Shown here in pieces: positions 28,349 to 34,512 of a stretch of DNA of 35,853 nucleotides. The notes beneath the pieces are model-generated. The model did no database searches, was not told where the DNA came from, and saw only the letters and a program-made list of their open reading frames with translations. The position numbers were made by a program, and so were the translations under genes. Numbering within the stretch: the stretch's first letter is position 1; each line of letters opens with the position of its first letter. The DNA comes from Anaerolineae bacterium (GTDB taxonomy: Bacteria; Chloroflexota; Anaerolineae; JAFGEY01), in contig JAFGIE010000111.1 of NCBI GenBank assembly GCA_016929775.1, forward strand, positions 1 through 35,853, written 5' to 3'.

Positions 28349-28816
28349 CTAGGCCCAGTCGGTGACCGCCATCCCCTCGTGCACCAGTTCCAGGGTCTCG
28401 ATCGCGGCGTTATTGTCGCCGGCTCTCAGGTCGGGCCCGGTCCACTTGGTGGGGTAGGCGCGCGTCAGGTTCCAGCGCTTGGCCTTGCTCCGGTCGGAAT
28501 TGAACAGCAGGATGGTCACATTCTCGCGGCGGACCTTGCCGTCATAGATCCCCTCCTGGAACCACTGCCAGAGGGATGCATCGGCAATGCCCCGTTTCAG
28601 GGATACTCCTGTGAACTTGATCCGGTCCGGCAGTTGGTGGATGTGCGTGTTGACTCCACCTTCCTCGTAGGGGAGAACGGTGCGTTCCACGCTCAGCCCA
28701 CTGCATTCCGTGAACCACGCGACGGTCTTGCCGCCGATCTCGACGCCAAACCGGAACCCGGCAATCGGCGCAAGGGCGTCTTGTGGCGCCAGGCGGATGC
28801 TTTTTGGCGATGACAT
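28349..28816 (-). CDS. Tube-like protein (T4 gp19 family, third paralogue)
   Basis: This 155-residue protein is a tail-tube-fold protein: FRFGVEIGGKTVAWFTECSG, SVERTVLPYEEGGVNTHIHQLP, FTGVSLKRGIAD, LWQWFQEG and WNLTRAYPTKWTGP are the landmarks of the gp19 / Afp1-Afp5 family, ending ETLELVHEGMAVTDWA. With the paralogue 10 nt upstream it probably forms adaptor rings between the baseplate hub and the main tube, as Afp5-type proteins do. The start at 28816 was chosen because the conserved protein begins just after it and AGAGAGGA lies upstream; the longer frame to 29005 overlaps the preceding gene. It is followed after 33 nt by the 959-residue gene. Confidence 0.9.
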   Translation of the reverse strand: MSSPKSIRLAPQDALAPIAGFRFGVEIGGKTVAWFTECSGLSVERTVLPYEEGGVNTHIHQLPDRIKFTGVSLKRGIADASLWQWFQEGIYDGKVRRENVTILLFNSDRSKAKRWNLTRAYPTKWTGPDLRAGDNNAAIETLELVHEGMAVTDWA

Positions 28817-28826
28817 GGCGTCCTCT

Positions 28827-29420
28827 CTACTGCCTGCGCCCTGTGCGGCGCTCTCGGTCGAGGCGGAGGTCCTGACGCAGCAGATCGTAGACTTGTAGCG
28901 CGAGCGCCGACAGATCGAGTTGGTCGGCAGCCTCCGCCTCGCTGGACGTGGCAGGCCCCTCGAGCGAGGCACGCTGCACAGCCCCCACTTCGCCGCCACC
29001 CTCACCGCGCCCGATCTGGATCTCTTGCATCGCGCCCTGCGACGCGCCCGCGACGCACAGCGGACCGCTGCACTTGAGCGGGAGGCAGTCGAGCATGTCC
29101 CAGCGCGTTATCTCGCTGCCGTCGGCATCATAGACGATCACGGTGACGTTGCGCCGCGCCGCGTCTGCGTTGTACTGACCGCTCTGGAACCACTCCCACA
29201 GGGCATTGCTGGCGTGCCCGCCTCTGAGTGTGACCTTGGTGTAGCTGACCCGACCGGGAAGCTGGACGGTGTAGGCGTTCACGCCGCCCTGCTCGTACGG
29301 AAGGGTGGCGCGCTCCACGGATAGGCTCGTGCACTCGGTGAACCAGCCCACGACCAGGCCCTGGATCTCTAGACCGAAGCGAAAGCCGCTCGTCAGTGTA
29401 GGCGCGTCATTGACGGTCAT
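28827..29420 (-). CDS. Tube-like protein with C-terminal helix extension (T4 gp19 family, second paralogue)
   Basis: Residues 1-145 are a gp19/Afp1-type tube fold (SGFRFGLEIQGLVVGWFTECTSL, VERATLPYEQGGVNAYTVQLP, WEWFQSGQYNAD, WDMLDCLPLKCSGP). Unlike its paralogues it has about 50 extra residues: a VQRASL segment and a Glu/Ala-rich linker, then a helix LSALALQVYDLLRQDLRLD followed by RERRTGRRQ. That last piece closely matches the end of the 959-residue protein two genes downstream, so it probably binds the same partner. The 197-residue length is long for a tube protein. ATG at 29420 has a GGGAAG-like site. It is followed after 10 nt by the third paralogue. Confidence 0.88.
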   Translation of the reverse strand: MTVNDAPTLTSGFRFGLEIQGLVVGWFTECTSLSVERATLPYEQGGVNAYTVQLPGRVSYTKVTLRGGHASNALWEWFQSGQYNADAARRNVTVIVYDADGSEITRWDMLDCLPLKCSGPLCVAGASQGAMQEIQIGRGEGGGEVGAVQRASLEGPATSSEAEAADQLDLSALALQVYDLLRQDLRLDRERRTGRRQ

Positions 29421-29493
29421 GGTCTTCCCAGTCTACGTGCAGCCTCGCGCGAGACACACCGCACGCGCGGCACGCTGCCATTGCCTGCGCGAC

Positions 29494-29661
29494 TCACTCG
29501 CTTGCCGTCCCACTCAGCCTGCGGTTGATCTTGGCGATCTCTTGCGCCCACCTCTGTCGTTCGCCGTGCTCGAGGTTGAGGATGTCCTCGCGCGGCCAGT
29601 GAAAGTGGTAGGCGATGTAGGCTACCTCCTCGTGCAGGCGATCGAGGGGGTAGCCTACGAT
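29494..29661 (-). CDS. DUF6760-like tail domain in the -1 frame, no canonical start codon
   Basis: The frame overlaps the end of the 122-codon chaperone-like gene in -1 register and encodes 55 residues from the ATC at 29661 to a TGA at 29494-29496: IVGYPLDRLHEEVAYIAYHF, then HWPREDILNLEHGERQRW and a short polar tail. It resembles the small DUF6760 proteins that follow the base-plate chaperone-like gene in eCIS loci. No ATG, GTG or TTG occurs in the frame between the TGA upstream of the heptamer and the stop, so independent initiation would need a rare codon such as ATC. Expression by -1 frameshifting at the G-GGG-GGA site would add it to the preceding 121 residues to give a 176-residue product. 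A missed base in the G run is the competing explanation. Confidence 0.7.
   Translation of the reverse strand: MVGYPLDRLHEEVAYIAYHFHWPREDILNLEHGERQRWAQEIAKINRRLSGTASE
29617..29658 (-). promoter_or_regulatory. Strong stem-loop directly after the slippery site
   Basis: Plus-strand arms at 29617-29626 (GTAGGCTACC) and 29649-29658 (GGTAGCCTAC) are perfect 10-bp complements. Inside them, after a one-base mismatch on each side, CCTCG at 29628-29632 pairs with CGAGG at 29643-29647, leaving a 10-nt loop. The base of the stem starts 2 nt after the heptamer, which is closer than the usual 5-9 nt, so the lowest pairs would be opened as the ribosome arrives. The stop codon of the zero frame lies in the stem. 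Confidence 0.65.
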
Positions 29662-30023
29662 CCCCCCAGGTCAGCCAAGTCGACCTCGATCTCGTGCTGG
29701 CAGTTCGGACAGGTCACCGTGATGACGCTGGTTCCCTGCTCGTTGATCTGGCGGTAGAAGGCCTGCAGGTACGCAAGGTCGGCGGCAAACAGGTCTTCGA
29801 TCACGCGCGGTGTGATCTGCGAGAGGGTGCCGAGCTTGACGACGACGCGCGAGAGTAACACGATCACCAGGTAGGCCTGGTTGGAGCGTACGCGTAGATC
29901 CCGAAGCGGCGTGATCTCGTCCATCGCCGTCGCCAGGCGCATGACTCCCTGGTGGTGGAGGTTCCCCTCACGGTCGACATAGCCTCGTGGTAGCGTGAAC
30001 TCGAACTCTGTCTGCAGGCTCAT
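29655..30023 (-). CDS. T4 base-plate hub chaperone-like protein (tail-assembly chaperone candidate)
   Basis: This 122-residue protein (TEFEFTLPRGYVDREGNLHH, MRLATAMDEITPLRD, YLVIVLLSRVVVKLGTL, EDLFAADLAYLQAFYRQIN, CPNCQHEIEVDLADLGGS) resembles the T4 base-plate protein family (PF12322-type, sometimes labelled base-plate hub assembly chaperone). It has a CPNC motif that could bind a metal with help from H after it. In phages of the lambda and P2 types the gene in this place makes two products by frameshifting. Its last codons are CTG-GGG-GGA-TCG-TAG and contain the slippery heptamer, so the protein is the short product of a possible pair. It follows the main tube gene after a 125-nt hairpin-rich spacer. 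SD and ATG at 30023 are good (GAGGAGG). Confidence 0.8.
   Translation of the reverse strand: MSLQTEFEFTLPRGYVDREGNLHHQGVMRLATAMDEITPLRDLRVRSNQAYLVIVLLSRVVVKLGTLSQITPRVIEDLFAADLAYLQAFYRQINEQGTSVITVTCPNCQHEIEVDLADLGGS
29661..29667 (-). promoter_or_regulatory. Candidate slippery heptamer G-GGG-GGA
   Basis: On the minus strand the zero-frame codons GGG and GGA with the preceding G give G-GGG-GGA, matching the X-XXY-YYZ form needed for tandem -1 slippage; after slippage both tRNAs read GGG. The zero-frame stop TAG follows one codon later. Confidence 0.6.
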
Positions 30024-30069
30024 GTTCCTCCTCGGATGACCAACGCGCTTGCCCTACACGCCCGCTGCG

Positions 30070-30130
30070 CGCGTGGTCAAGGACCACGCGGACGCTGCAG
30101 GGAGGTACGCACGGCGTACGCCCCTGCAGC
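30070..30130. promoter_or_regulatory. Two adjacent hairpins between main tube and chaperone genes
   Basis: Hairpin A: 9-bp perfect stem CGCGTGGTC/GACCACGCG at 30070-30078 and 30082-30090 with an AAG loop. Hairpin B: 17-bp stem with two central mismatches, 30094-30110 and 30114-30130, loop ACG, arms starting GCTGCAGGG and ending CCCTGCAGC. They fill most of the 125-nt gap (30024-30148). There is no U run after them in the reading direction, so they are not classical intrinsic terminators. They could reduce read-through or protect the 3' end of the sheath-tube message, which must be made in excess. Confidence 0.6.
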
Positions 30131-30148
30131 ATGCCGAGCGGGTGCGGA

Positions 30149-30628
30149 CTAGGACTCGCGTTCCATGCCCTCGTGCACGATCGTCACTTCCTCGATCCCG
30201 AACTCGTTGCTGTCCGCCTTGAGACTCGGACCGGACACCTTGGAGGGCCACGCGTTGTAAAAGTTCCAGATGGCGACCTCCTGGTAGTCGCGGGAAAGCA
30301 TGACGATCGAGCAGTTCTGGCGTGCATCGCTCATCTTGCCTTGCACGACCAGGTCACGCCAGTTCCAGATCTCGAGATTGGATGTGATCCCGCGCTTGAG
30401 CGTGACGTCAGACCATTTCAGGCGTCCGGGGATCTTGCGGACGATCTCGTGCCCTTGCGTGTCCACGACCTTGTGCTCGATGATGTCGTGTTCTGAGCCA
30501 ATGCCGGAGCACTCGGTAAAGTACCCGGCGATCCGCTCACCGACATCGAGCCGGAAGTTGAACCCGGCTAGCGGGTCTTCCGCCGTGCTTTCGCTTCGTT
30601 CAGCGGATAGATATGGGTTCGCAGGCAT
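30149..30628 (-). CDS. Main tail tube protein (T4 gp19 family, Afp1-like)
   Basis: This 159-residue protein carries the tube-fold landmarks DPLAGFNFRLDVGERIAGYFTECSG, VRKIPGRLKWSDVTLKRGIT, IWNWRDLVVQG and AIWNFYNAWPSKVSGP, ending EEVTIVHEGMERES. It would form the hexameric rings of the inner tube that is pushed through the target envelope. It is placed directly after the sheath gene (89-nt gap), the standard order in Afp, PVC and phage tails, so it is the best candidate for the main tube, while the two paralogues downstream would be adaptor rings. The ATG at 30628 is preceded by an AGGAGGGTTAAG-like site, well spaced. Confidence 0.93.
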   Translation of the reverse strand: MPANPYLSAERSESTAEDPLAGFNFRLDVGERIAGYFTECSGIGSEHDIIEHKVVDTQGHEIVRKIPGRLKWSDVTLKRGITSNLEIWNWRDLVVQGKMSDARQNCSIVMLSRDYQEVAIWNFYNAWPSKVSGPSLKADSNEFGIEEVTIVHEGMERES

Positions 30629-30717
30629 CTTAACCCTCCTGTATCAGGATTGCCGAATGGCGCTGGCAGAGAGGCGGGCGAGCCCCTCCGCGCGACGCGC
30701 TGTCACCGGGTGCCGGA
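30629..30717. other. Sheath-to-tube intergenic spacer
   Basis: The 89-nt spacer is GC-rich. It holds the tube ribosome-binding site next to 30628 and small inverted repeats such as CACC-G-GGTG near 30705 and a GGGC-GA-GCCC core near 30685-30694. I see no clear promoter or U-tailed terminator. Confidence 0.4.
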
Positions 30718-32379
30718 TCATCCGGGCCCAGCCCACTGAGAGATGCGGAAGATGACGAACTCGGCTGGCTTGACCGGGCACATGCCGATCTCGATGATCA
30801 GGCGTCCCAAGTCGCGGGACTCGGGTGGGTTCAGCTCTTCATCGCACTTGACGTAGAAGGCGTCGCCCGGCGAAGCGCCAAAGAGCGCGCCAGCGCTCCA
30901 CTGAGTGAGGAGGAAGGCGCCGACATCGCGCCGCACCCTAGCCCACAAGAAGGGGTCGTTGGGTTCAAAGACGACCCACTGCGTGGCTCTCTCGATCGAC
31001 TTTTCGACCATGTTGAAGAAGCGGCGTACGTTGATGTAGCGCCACGAGGGGTTGCTGGACACGGTGCGCGCACCCCACACGCGGATCCCTCGCCCGGGGA
31101 AAGCGCGGATGCAGTTGACGCCGTTGGGGTTCAGCGTGTCTTGCTCACCCTTGGTGAGGACGTAGCCCAGCCCTACTGCGCCCTGCACGACCTCGTTTGC
31201 CGGCGCCTTGTGCACGCCACGGGTGTTGTCGTTGCGCGCCCAGATGCCGGCGACGTGCCCCGACGGAGGGATATAGATCGCGCGGTTCACGAACGGGTCG
31301 TCGACCTGGATCCACGGGTAGTACAGCGCGGCATAGGAGGAGTCATAGCCGGCGGTTTCCATGCGCCACTTGCCGATCTCTTGTGGCAGCATGTTGGGCG
31401 GTGCGTCCAGGATCGCCACGCGGTCGCCAAGGCGCTCGCAGTGAGCGATCATTGCCGTCTGTACGGCCTTGACCATGTTCAGGTCGAGCTGCTGGCCGGG
31501 CGGCGTGCTCATGAGGTCTGGGACACAGAGCATCGTGACTTCATCCAGGACCTCCAGCCCCTCGACACCCGACCGATCGCTGACGCTCCCACGGAACTCG
31601 GAGGATGTGGTTGGGGCTAGTTGTTTCTGCTCGAGGTTCAGGCTCTGCTCCTGCGTCTTGGGCCAGACCTTCGCCAGAGGCGCGTCCTCAGGCAGCAACA
31701 GCTCGATCAGCTGCGGGGCCTTGTCGTTCTTGTAGCAGACCTGGACCTTGGCGGTCCCCTCGACCTCAACTTCCTCGAGGGTGATGTCGGGCACGACTTC
31801 CGCGGTGCCCCACGCGCCGCTGGGCCCCATCCGCTCCACGGTGATCGTGAAGGCCTGTGTGCCCTCGTCTCCTGTCGCGCTCTCCGCGCTTTCGCCTGCT
31901 CCCTCTGGTTCCTCTTCCTTGGTGCGCGTGCTCTTGCGGGTCGCGGGCTTGGCTGCGATCTCGGGGGCATCGACCTTGAGGCGCAGGCGCAGTCCCCCAA
32001 ACCCCGACTGACGGGCCCGCGCTAACAGGTGCTCCTTCCCATCGCTTCCCAGGAGGCCGACCTGAGCCTTGCCGATCGTCTTTACGCTGACGACGTAGCA
32101 GCGCGCGCCACCGTTGTTAAAGTACCCGTACACCGCGTGTGGCAGATAGGCGCCCTCGACGAACTCGCCATAGCTCTGCACGTACTGGCTCCAGTTGGTC
32201 ACCAGCTGCGGCTTGTTGAGCAGGTCTTCTAGGACCGTCTCGCCGTCCACTTCGCGCTCGAGCTCCGCCTTCTCGGTGAACCCGACAAAGGCGGCCATAG
32301 CCGTGCCGACCGCTTCGATCGGCTTGGGCCCGCGGTCTACCTCTTCGACGTAGACCCCTGGCGAAAGATACTCGGGCAT
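30718..32379 (-). CDS. Contractile tail sheath protein (Afp2/3/4-like)
   Basis: This 553-residue protein has the sheath signature at both ends: PEYLSPGVYVEEVDRGPKPIEAVGT at the N terminus, and the conserved C-terminal domain with PPSGHVAGIWARNDNTRGVHKAPANEVV, GVNCIRAFPGRGIRVWGARTVS, WRYINVRRFFNMVEKSI and EIGMCPVKPAEFVIFRISQ. The C-terminal strand probably joins neighbouring subunits into the contractile mesh. A Lys/Glu-rich stretch near residues 140-170 is a surface-loop insert (KPATRKSTRTKEEEPEGAGE). Only one sheath gene is present here, whereas Afp and PVC clusters have three. ATG at 32379 is preceded by AAAGGAG at good spacing. Confidence 0.95.
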   Translation of the reverse strand: MPEYLSPGVYVEEVDRGPKPIEAVGTAMAAFVGFTEKAELEREVDGETVLEDLLNKPQLVTNWSQYVQSYGEFVEGAYLPHAVYGYFNNGGARCYVVSVKTIGKAQVGLLGSDGKEHLLARARQSGFGGLRLRLKVDAPEIAAKPATRKSTRTKEEEPEGAGESAESATGDEGTQAFTITVERMGPSGAWGTAEVVPDITLEEVEVEGTAKVQVCYKNDKAPQLIELLLPEDAPLAKVWPKTQEQSLNLEQKQLAPTTSSEFRGSVSDRSGVEGLEVLDEVTMLCVPDLMSTPPGQQLDLNMVKAVQTAMIAHCERLGDRVAILDAPPNMLPQEIGKWRMETAGYDSSYAALYYPWIQVDDPFVNRAIYIPPSGHVAGIWARNDNTRGVHKAPANEVVQGAVGLGYVLTKGEQDTLNPNGVNCIRAFPGRGIRVWGARTVSSNPSWRYINVRRFFNMVEKSIERATQWVVFEPNDPFLWARVRRDVGAFLLTQWSAGALFGASPGDAFYVKCDEELNPPESRDLGRLIIEIGMCPVKPAEFVIFRISQWAGPG

Positions 32380-32573
32380 TTCGATCTCCTTTCAGTGCGT
32401 GCGTACGTGACGCACGTGCAACGGCGCCGTACCGCCTGTCGAGCGAACCCTTGGGGACGCTGCCCGGTCGCCTCTAGCCGACTGCTTTCTTGTTTCGGCA
32501 CTCTCCTTTCTACGCGGGTCTCAGGCCTATCGGCCGTGCGTCACGTCTGAGCGCCAACGCACGCGGATGCCAA
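32380..32573 (-). promoter_or_regulatory. 194-nt leader upstream of sheath gene with 12-bp inverted repeat
   Basis: This is the longest non-coding gap in the window and precedes the most abundant component, so it likely carries a promoter or RNA control element. ACGTGACGCACG at 32405-32416 has a perfect inverse CGTGCGTCACGT at 32535-32546. The proximal arm can also form a local hairpin (CGTGCGT-ACGTG-ACGCACG, 32398-32416) about 19 nt upstream of the ATG, so the two structures would exclude each other. A weak promoter-like pair on the minus strand (TTGGCG about 18 nt before CGATAG) is not convincing. A second purine-rich AAAGGAGAG site occurs near 32505-32515 but has no start codon after it. 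Confidence 0.5.
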
Positions 32574-33416
32574 CTAGATCTCTAACACATAGTCTGGCGC
32601 AGGGACCGCGATCTTGAAGCGTCGGGGCGCCCCGCCATCCACGGCTACTTCGAGCGTGTACTCGCCTGAGCGAAGGTGTCCAATCGCGAACCGCCCGCCG
32701 GGCTGCAGCCGGACATCCCGCCCCTGTTCCACGACCGAGATGCTCCCCTCCTTCAACGGCTCGCCACCGACGCGGATCGAACCGCCGATCGTCCAATACG
32801 TGTCCATGCCTGCGCGCTCATAGAGCTGCTGGAGGGCGGGCGCTGCAGATTGGCCGAAGCGGAGCTCGCGCGTACGGACGAGGGGACCCACGACCGGCTG
32901 GTATGGGTCGAGCGCGAGCGTGACCGTGAGGGCGACTGCCGCGCGCATCTCGTTGTCGAGCACATTCCAGATGTCAGCCGGGTTGTGCAGCTCATCGTAC
33001 TGTGCGACCTCCAGCGGCACGGGGACAGGCTGATCCTGCAACGACTCTGGCAGCAGGCGCAAGGGGAGATGGGGTTGGCGGAACAGGGCCATCAGGGAGC
33101 TGGTCAGGAGACGATGCTCATCCTGGGGATCGCTGGCCCAGGCGGTGATCATGTAGTGCAGGTCGACACGGACGGGCTTTCGGCGCTGTGTCACCGTGCC
33201 GTCGGCGTTCGGGATCACGTCCCAGGGAGGGCGCGTCTGGCGCAGTTTCTTGTTCTCGCGGACATCGTAGAGAAAGACGTTGAGCGTCGGTCGTCCGCCA
33301 ACACGGGCTGCCCACTCGCGCGATGGCTGCTCGAAAGAGATGTCGACCTCACCATTGTGTATGGACAGCTCTTGGATCAACAGCTGTCTCAGTACCTCGT
33401 CAAGGTCGTTGATCAT
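32574..33416 (-). CDS. DUF4255 tail-terminator/cap protein (Afp16/Pvc16-like)
   Basis: This 280-residue protein has the Pvc16 N-terminal (DUF4255) signature: INDLDEVLRQLLIQEL, the FEQPSREWAARVGGRPTLNVFLYDVREN block, RRKPVRVDLHYMITAWASDPQDEHRLL, and a HNPADIWNVLDNEMRAAVALTVTLALDP block. These proteins form the hexameric cap that ends the tube and sheath. Residues about 200-280 form an extra small beta-sandwich (GGSIRVGGEPLKEGSISVVEQG, GGRFAIGHLRSGEYTLEVAV) resembling carboxypeptidase-regulatory-like domains, which may point outwards. It precedes the sheath gene, as cap genes do in several actinobacterial and Chloroflexota-type clusters. ATG at 33416 has GGAG-like sequence upstream. Confidence 0.92.
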   Translation of the reverse strand: MINDLDEVLRQLLIQELSIHNGEVDISFEQPSREWAARVGGRPTLNVFLYDVRENKKLRQTRPPWDVIPNADGTVTQRRKPVRVDLHYMITAWASDPQDEHRLLTSSLMALFRQPHLPLRLLPESLQDQPVPVPLEVAQYDELHNPADIWNVLDNEMRAAVALTVTLALDPYQPVVGPLVRTRELRFGQSAAPALQQLYERAGMDTYWTIGGSIRVGGEPLKEGSISVVEQGRDVRLQPGGRFAIGHLRSGEYTLEVAVDGGAPRRFKIAVPAPDYVLEI

Positions 33417-33488
33417 GCTCCACTCCTGAGTGCCTCACGCAGCGCGAAAGGCTGGTTACCTGCCGCGGATCCCAGAGACGCAAGCTCC

Positions 33489-34466
33489 CTAGGAAGCGAA
33501 TGCCGAGCGCCGAGGCGAGCGAGATGACGCAGTCATTTGGACCTCCTCTTCCTCCTCCTGGCGCTGGAGGGCAGAGGTCTGGAGCTCTTCTTCCTCTTCC
33601 TGGCGCTGGATGGCAGCGGTCTGGAGCTCTTCTTCCTCTTCCTGGCGCTGGATGGCAGCGGTCTGAAGATCTTCCTCCTCTTCCTGGCGCTGGAGGGCGG
33701 AGGTTTGGAGCTCCTCCTCTTCCTGGCGCTGGAGGGCGGCGGTCTGGAGCTCTTCTTCCTCTTCCTGCTGCTGGAGGGCGGAGGTCTGGATCTCTTCCTC
33801 TTCCTGGCGCTGGAGGGCGGCGGTCTGAAGCTCTTCTTCCTCTTCCTGCTGCTGGAGGGCCGAGGTCTGCACTTTGTCGCTCTGTGGCGCCTGTGGGCCT
33901 AGCGCGCGCCGCGCTGCGTCGTCGGCGCGCTGTTCAAAGACGTCGTTCGCGGCGCGCACGCTCATCCCGCTTCCGCTGCCTGTGACTAAGCCAGTGCTTT
34001 GCTGCACGACGTGTGACAGCTCGTGTGCGATCAGCTCACGCCCCTGACTGGATCCCGGATCGTATGCGCCCTGCCGGAAAAAGACGTCCTGACCGGTCGT
34101 GAATGCCTTGGCGCTCAGCTGCTGGTTCAACTGATCGGCCTCAGGCGATGTATGGACGCGCACGCCGCCAAAGTCGTGGCCCATACGCTCACTCATTTGC
34201 TCCTGCACGACGCCCTCGAGGGGCTCTCCGCCGCCGCGGGCGCCTCGGATGCGACCCGCAGTCGACGGGTCGAGCTCGAACGGACCGTCTCCGCTGCGCT
34301 GAGCGAGGAGGCGCTGCACAGCACGGTTTCCGACCTCCCGCTGCAGGCCTAGGACTCTGCGCTCGGCACCCTCGGGCCTGCCCTCGTGGACGGTGCCCGG
34401 CGTTCTCTCTGCATCGCTCCTGCGCGATGCGGGGATGCGCTCGTCTTGTGCTCGTTCCTGGCTCAT
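33489..34466 (-). CDS. DUF4157 eCIS-core protein with Glu-rich tandem repeat
   Basis: This 325-residue protein has the LQREVGNRAVQRLL motif (41-54) found at the start of many eCIS-associated proteins, then the DUF4157 domain (about 85-160) ending in IAHELSHVVQQ, where HELSH (148-152) is an HExxH zinc-protease-like motif; the downstream FEQRADDAARRAL could supply a third ligand. Residues 199-312 are eight copies of a 13-14 residue unit with consensus QT(A/S)A(L/I)Q(R/Q)QEEEE-L. It ends soon after, with no toxin domain. DUF4157 proteins are usually cargo or cargo-associated in eCIS loci. The start at 34466 has GTGGGG upstream; the longer frame to 34508 would overlap the ATPase stop region. This copy may be a chaperone-like adaptor rather than an effector. 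Confidence 0.88.
   Translation of the reverse strand: MSQERAQDERIPASRRSDAERTPGTVHEGRPEGAERRVLGLQREVGNRAVQRLLAQRSGDGPFELDPSTAGRIRGARGGGEPLEGVVQEQMSERMGHDFGGVRVHTSPEADQLNQQLSAKAFTTGQDVFFRQGAYDPGSSQGRELIAHELSHVVQQSTGLVTGSGSGMSVRAANDVFEQRADDAARRALGPQAPQSDKVQTSALQQQEEEEELQTAALQRQEEEEIQTSALQQQEEEEELQTAALQRQEEEELQTSALQRQEEEEDLQTAAIQRQEEEEELQTAAIQRQEEEEELQTSALQRQEEEEEVQMTASSRSPRRSAFAS
33535..33872 (-). repeat. Tandem repeat of about 42 bp, eight copies, in DUF4157 gene
   Basis: Eight in-frame copies of a 39-42 bp unit encode QT(A/S)A(L/I)Q(R/Q)QEEEEEL-type blocks. Units 2 and 4 are one codon shorter. In the plus direction it reads as CTTCCTCTTCCTGGCGCTGG-like cores. Near identity at the DNA level suggests recent slippage or recombination between copies. 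Confidence 0.9.
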
Positions 34467-34512
34467 TGGTCCCCACTCTCCTCGACCGCCGGCGCCACAC
34501 GCGCGCATCTGC

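Larger units (their letters stand above)
29494..30023 (-). other. Predicted -1 frameshift fusion of the chaperone-like protein and DUF6760-like domain
   Basis: If ribosomes slip by -1 at 29667-29661, the product is residues 1-121 of the chaperone-like protein followed by 55 residues of the -1 frame (176 aa in all). Decoding would read Asp-Leu-Gly-Gly then Ile-Val-Gly-Tyr, re-reading the A at 29661. This mirrors gpG and gpGT of lambda. The arrangement is inferred; nothing in the sequence measures efficiency. Confidence 0.55.

Noticed and set aside
29444..29453. Palindrome CTCGCGCGAG in the gap between the second tube gene and the DUF6760-like frame
   Set aside because: Ten bases in GC-rich DNA arise readily by chance, and it has no partner or U run.
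33537..33902. Plus-strand Leu/Phe-rich frame across the DUF4157 repeat, resembling a membrane protein
   Set aside because: The hydrophobic appearance follows from reading GAG/GAA repeats in reverse; it has no start context and exactly mirrors the repeat.
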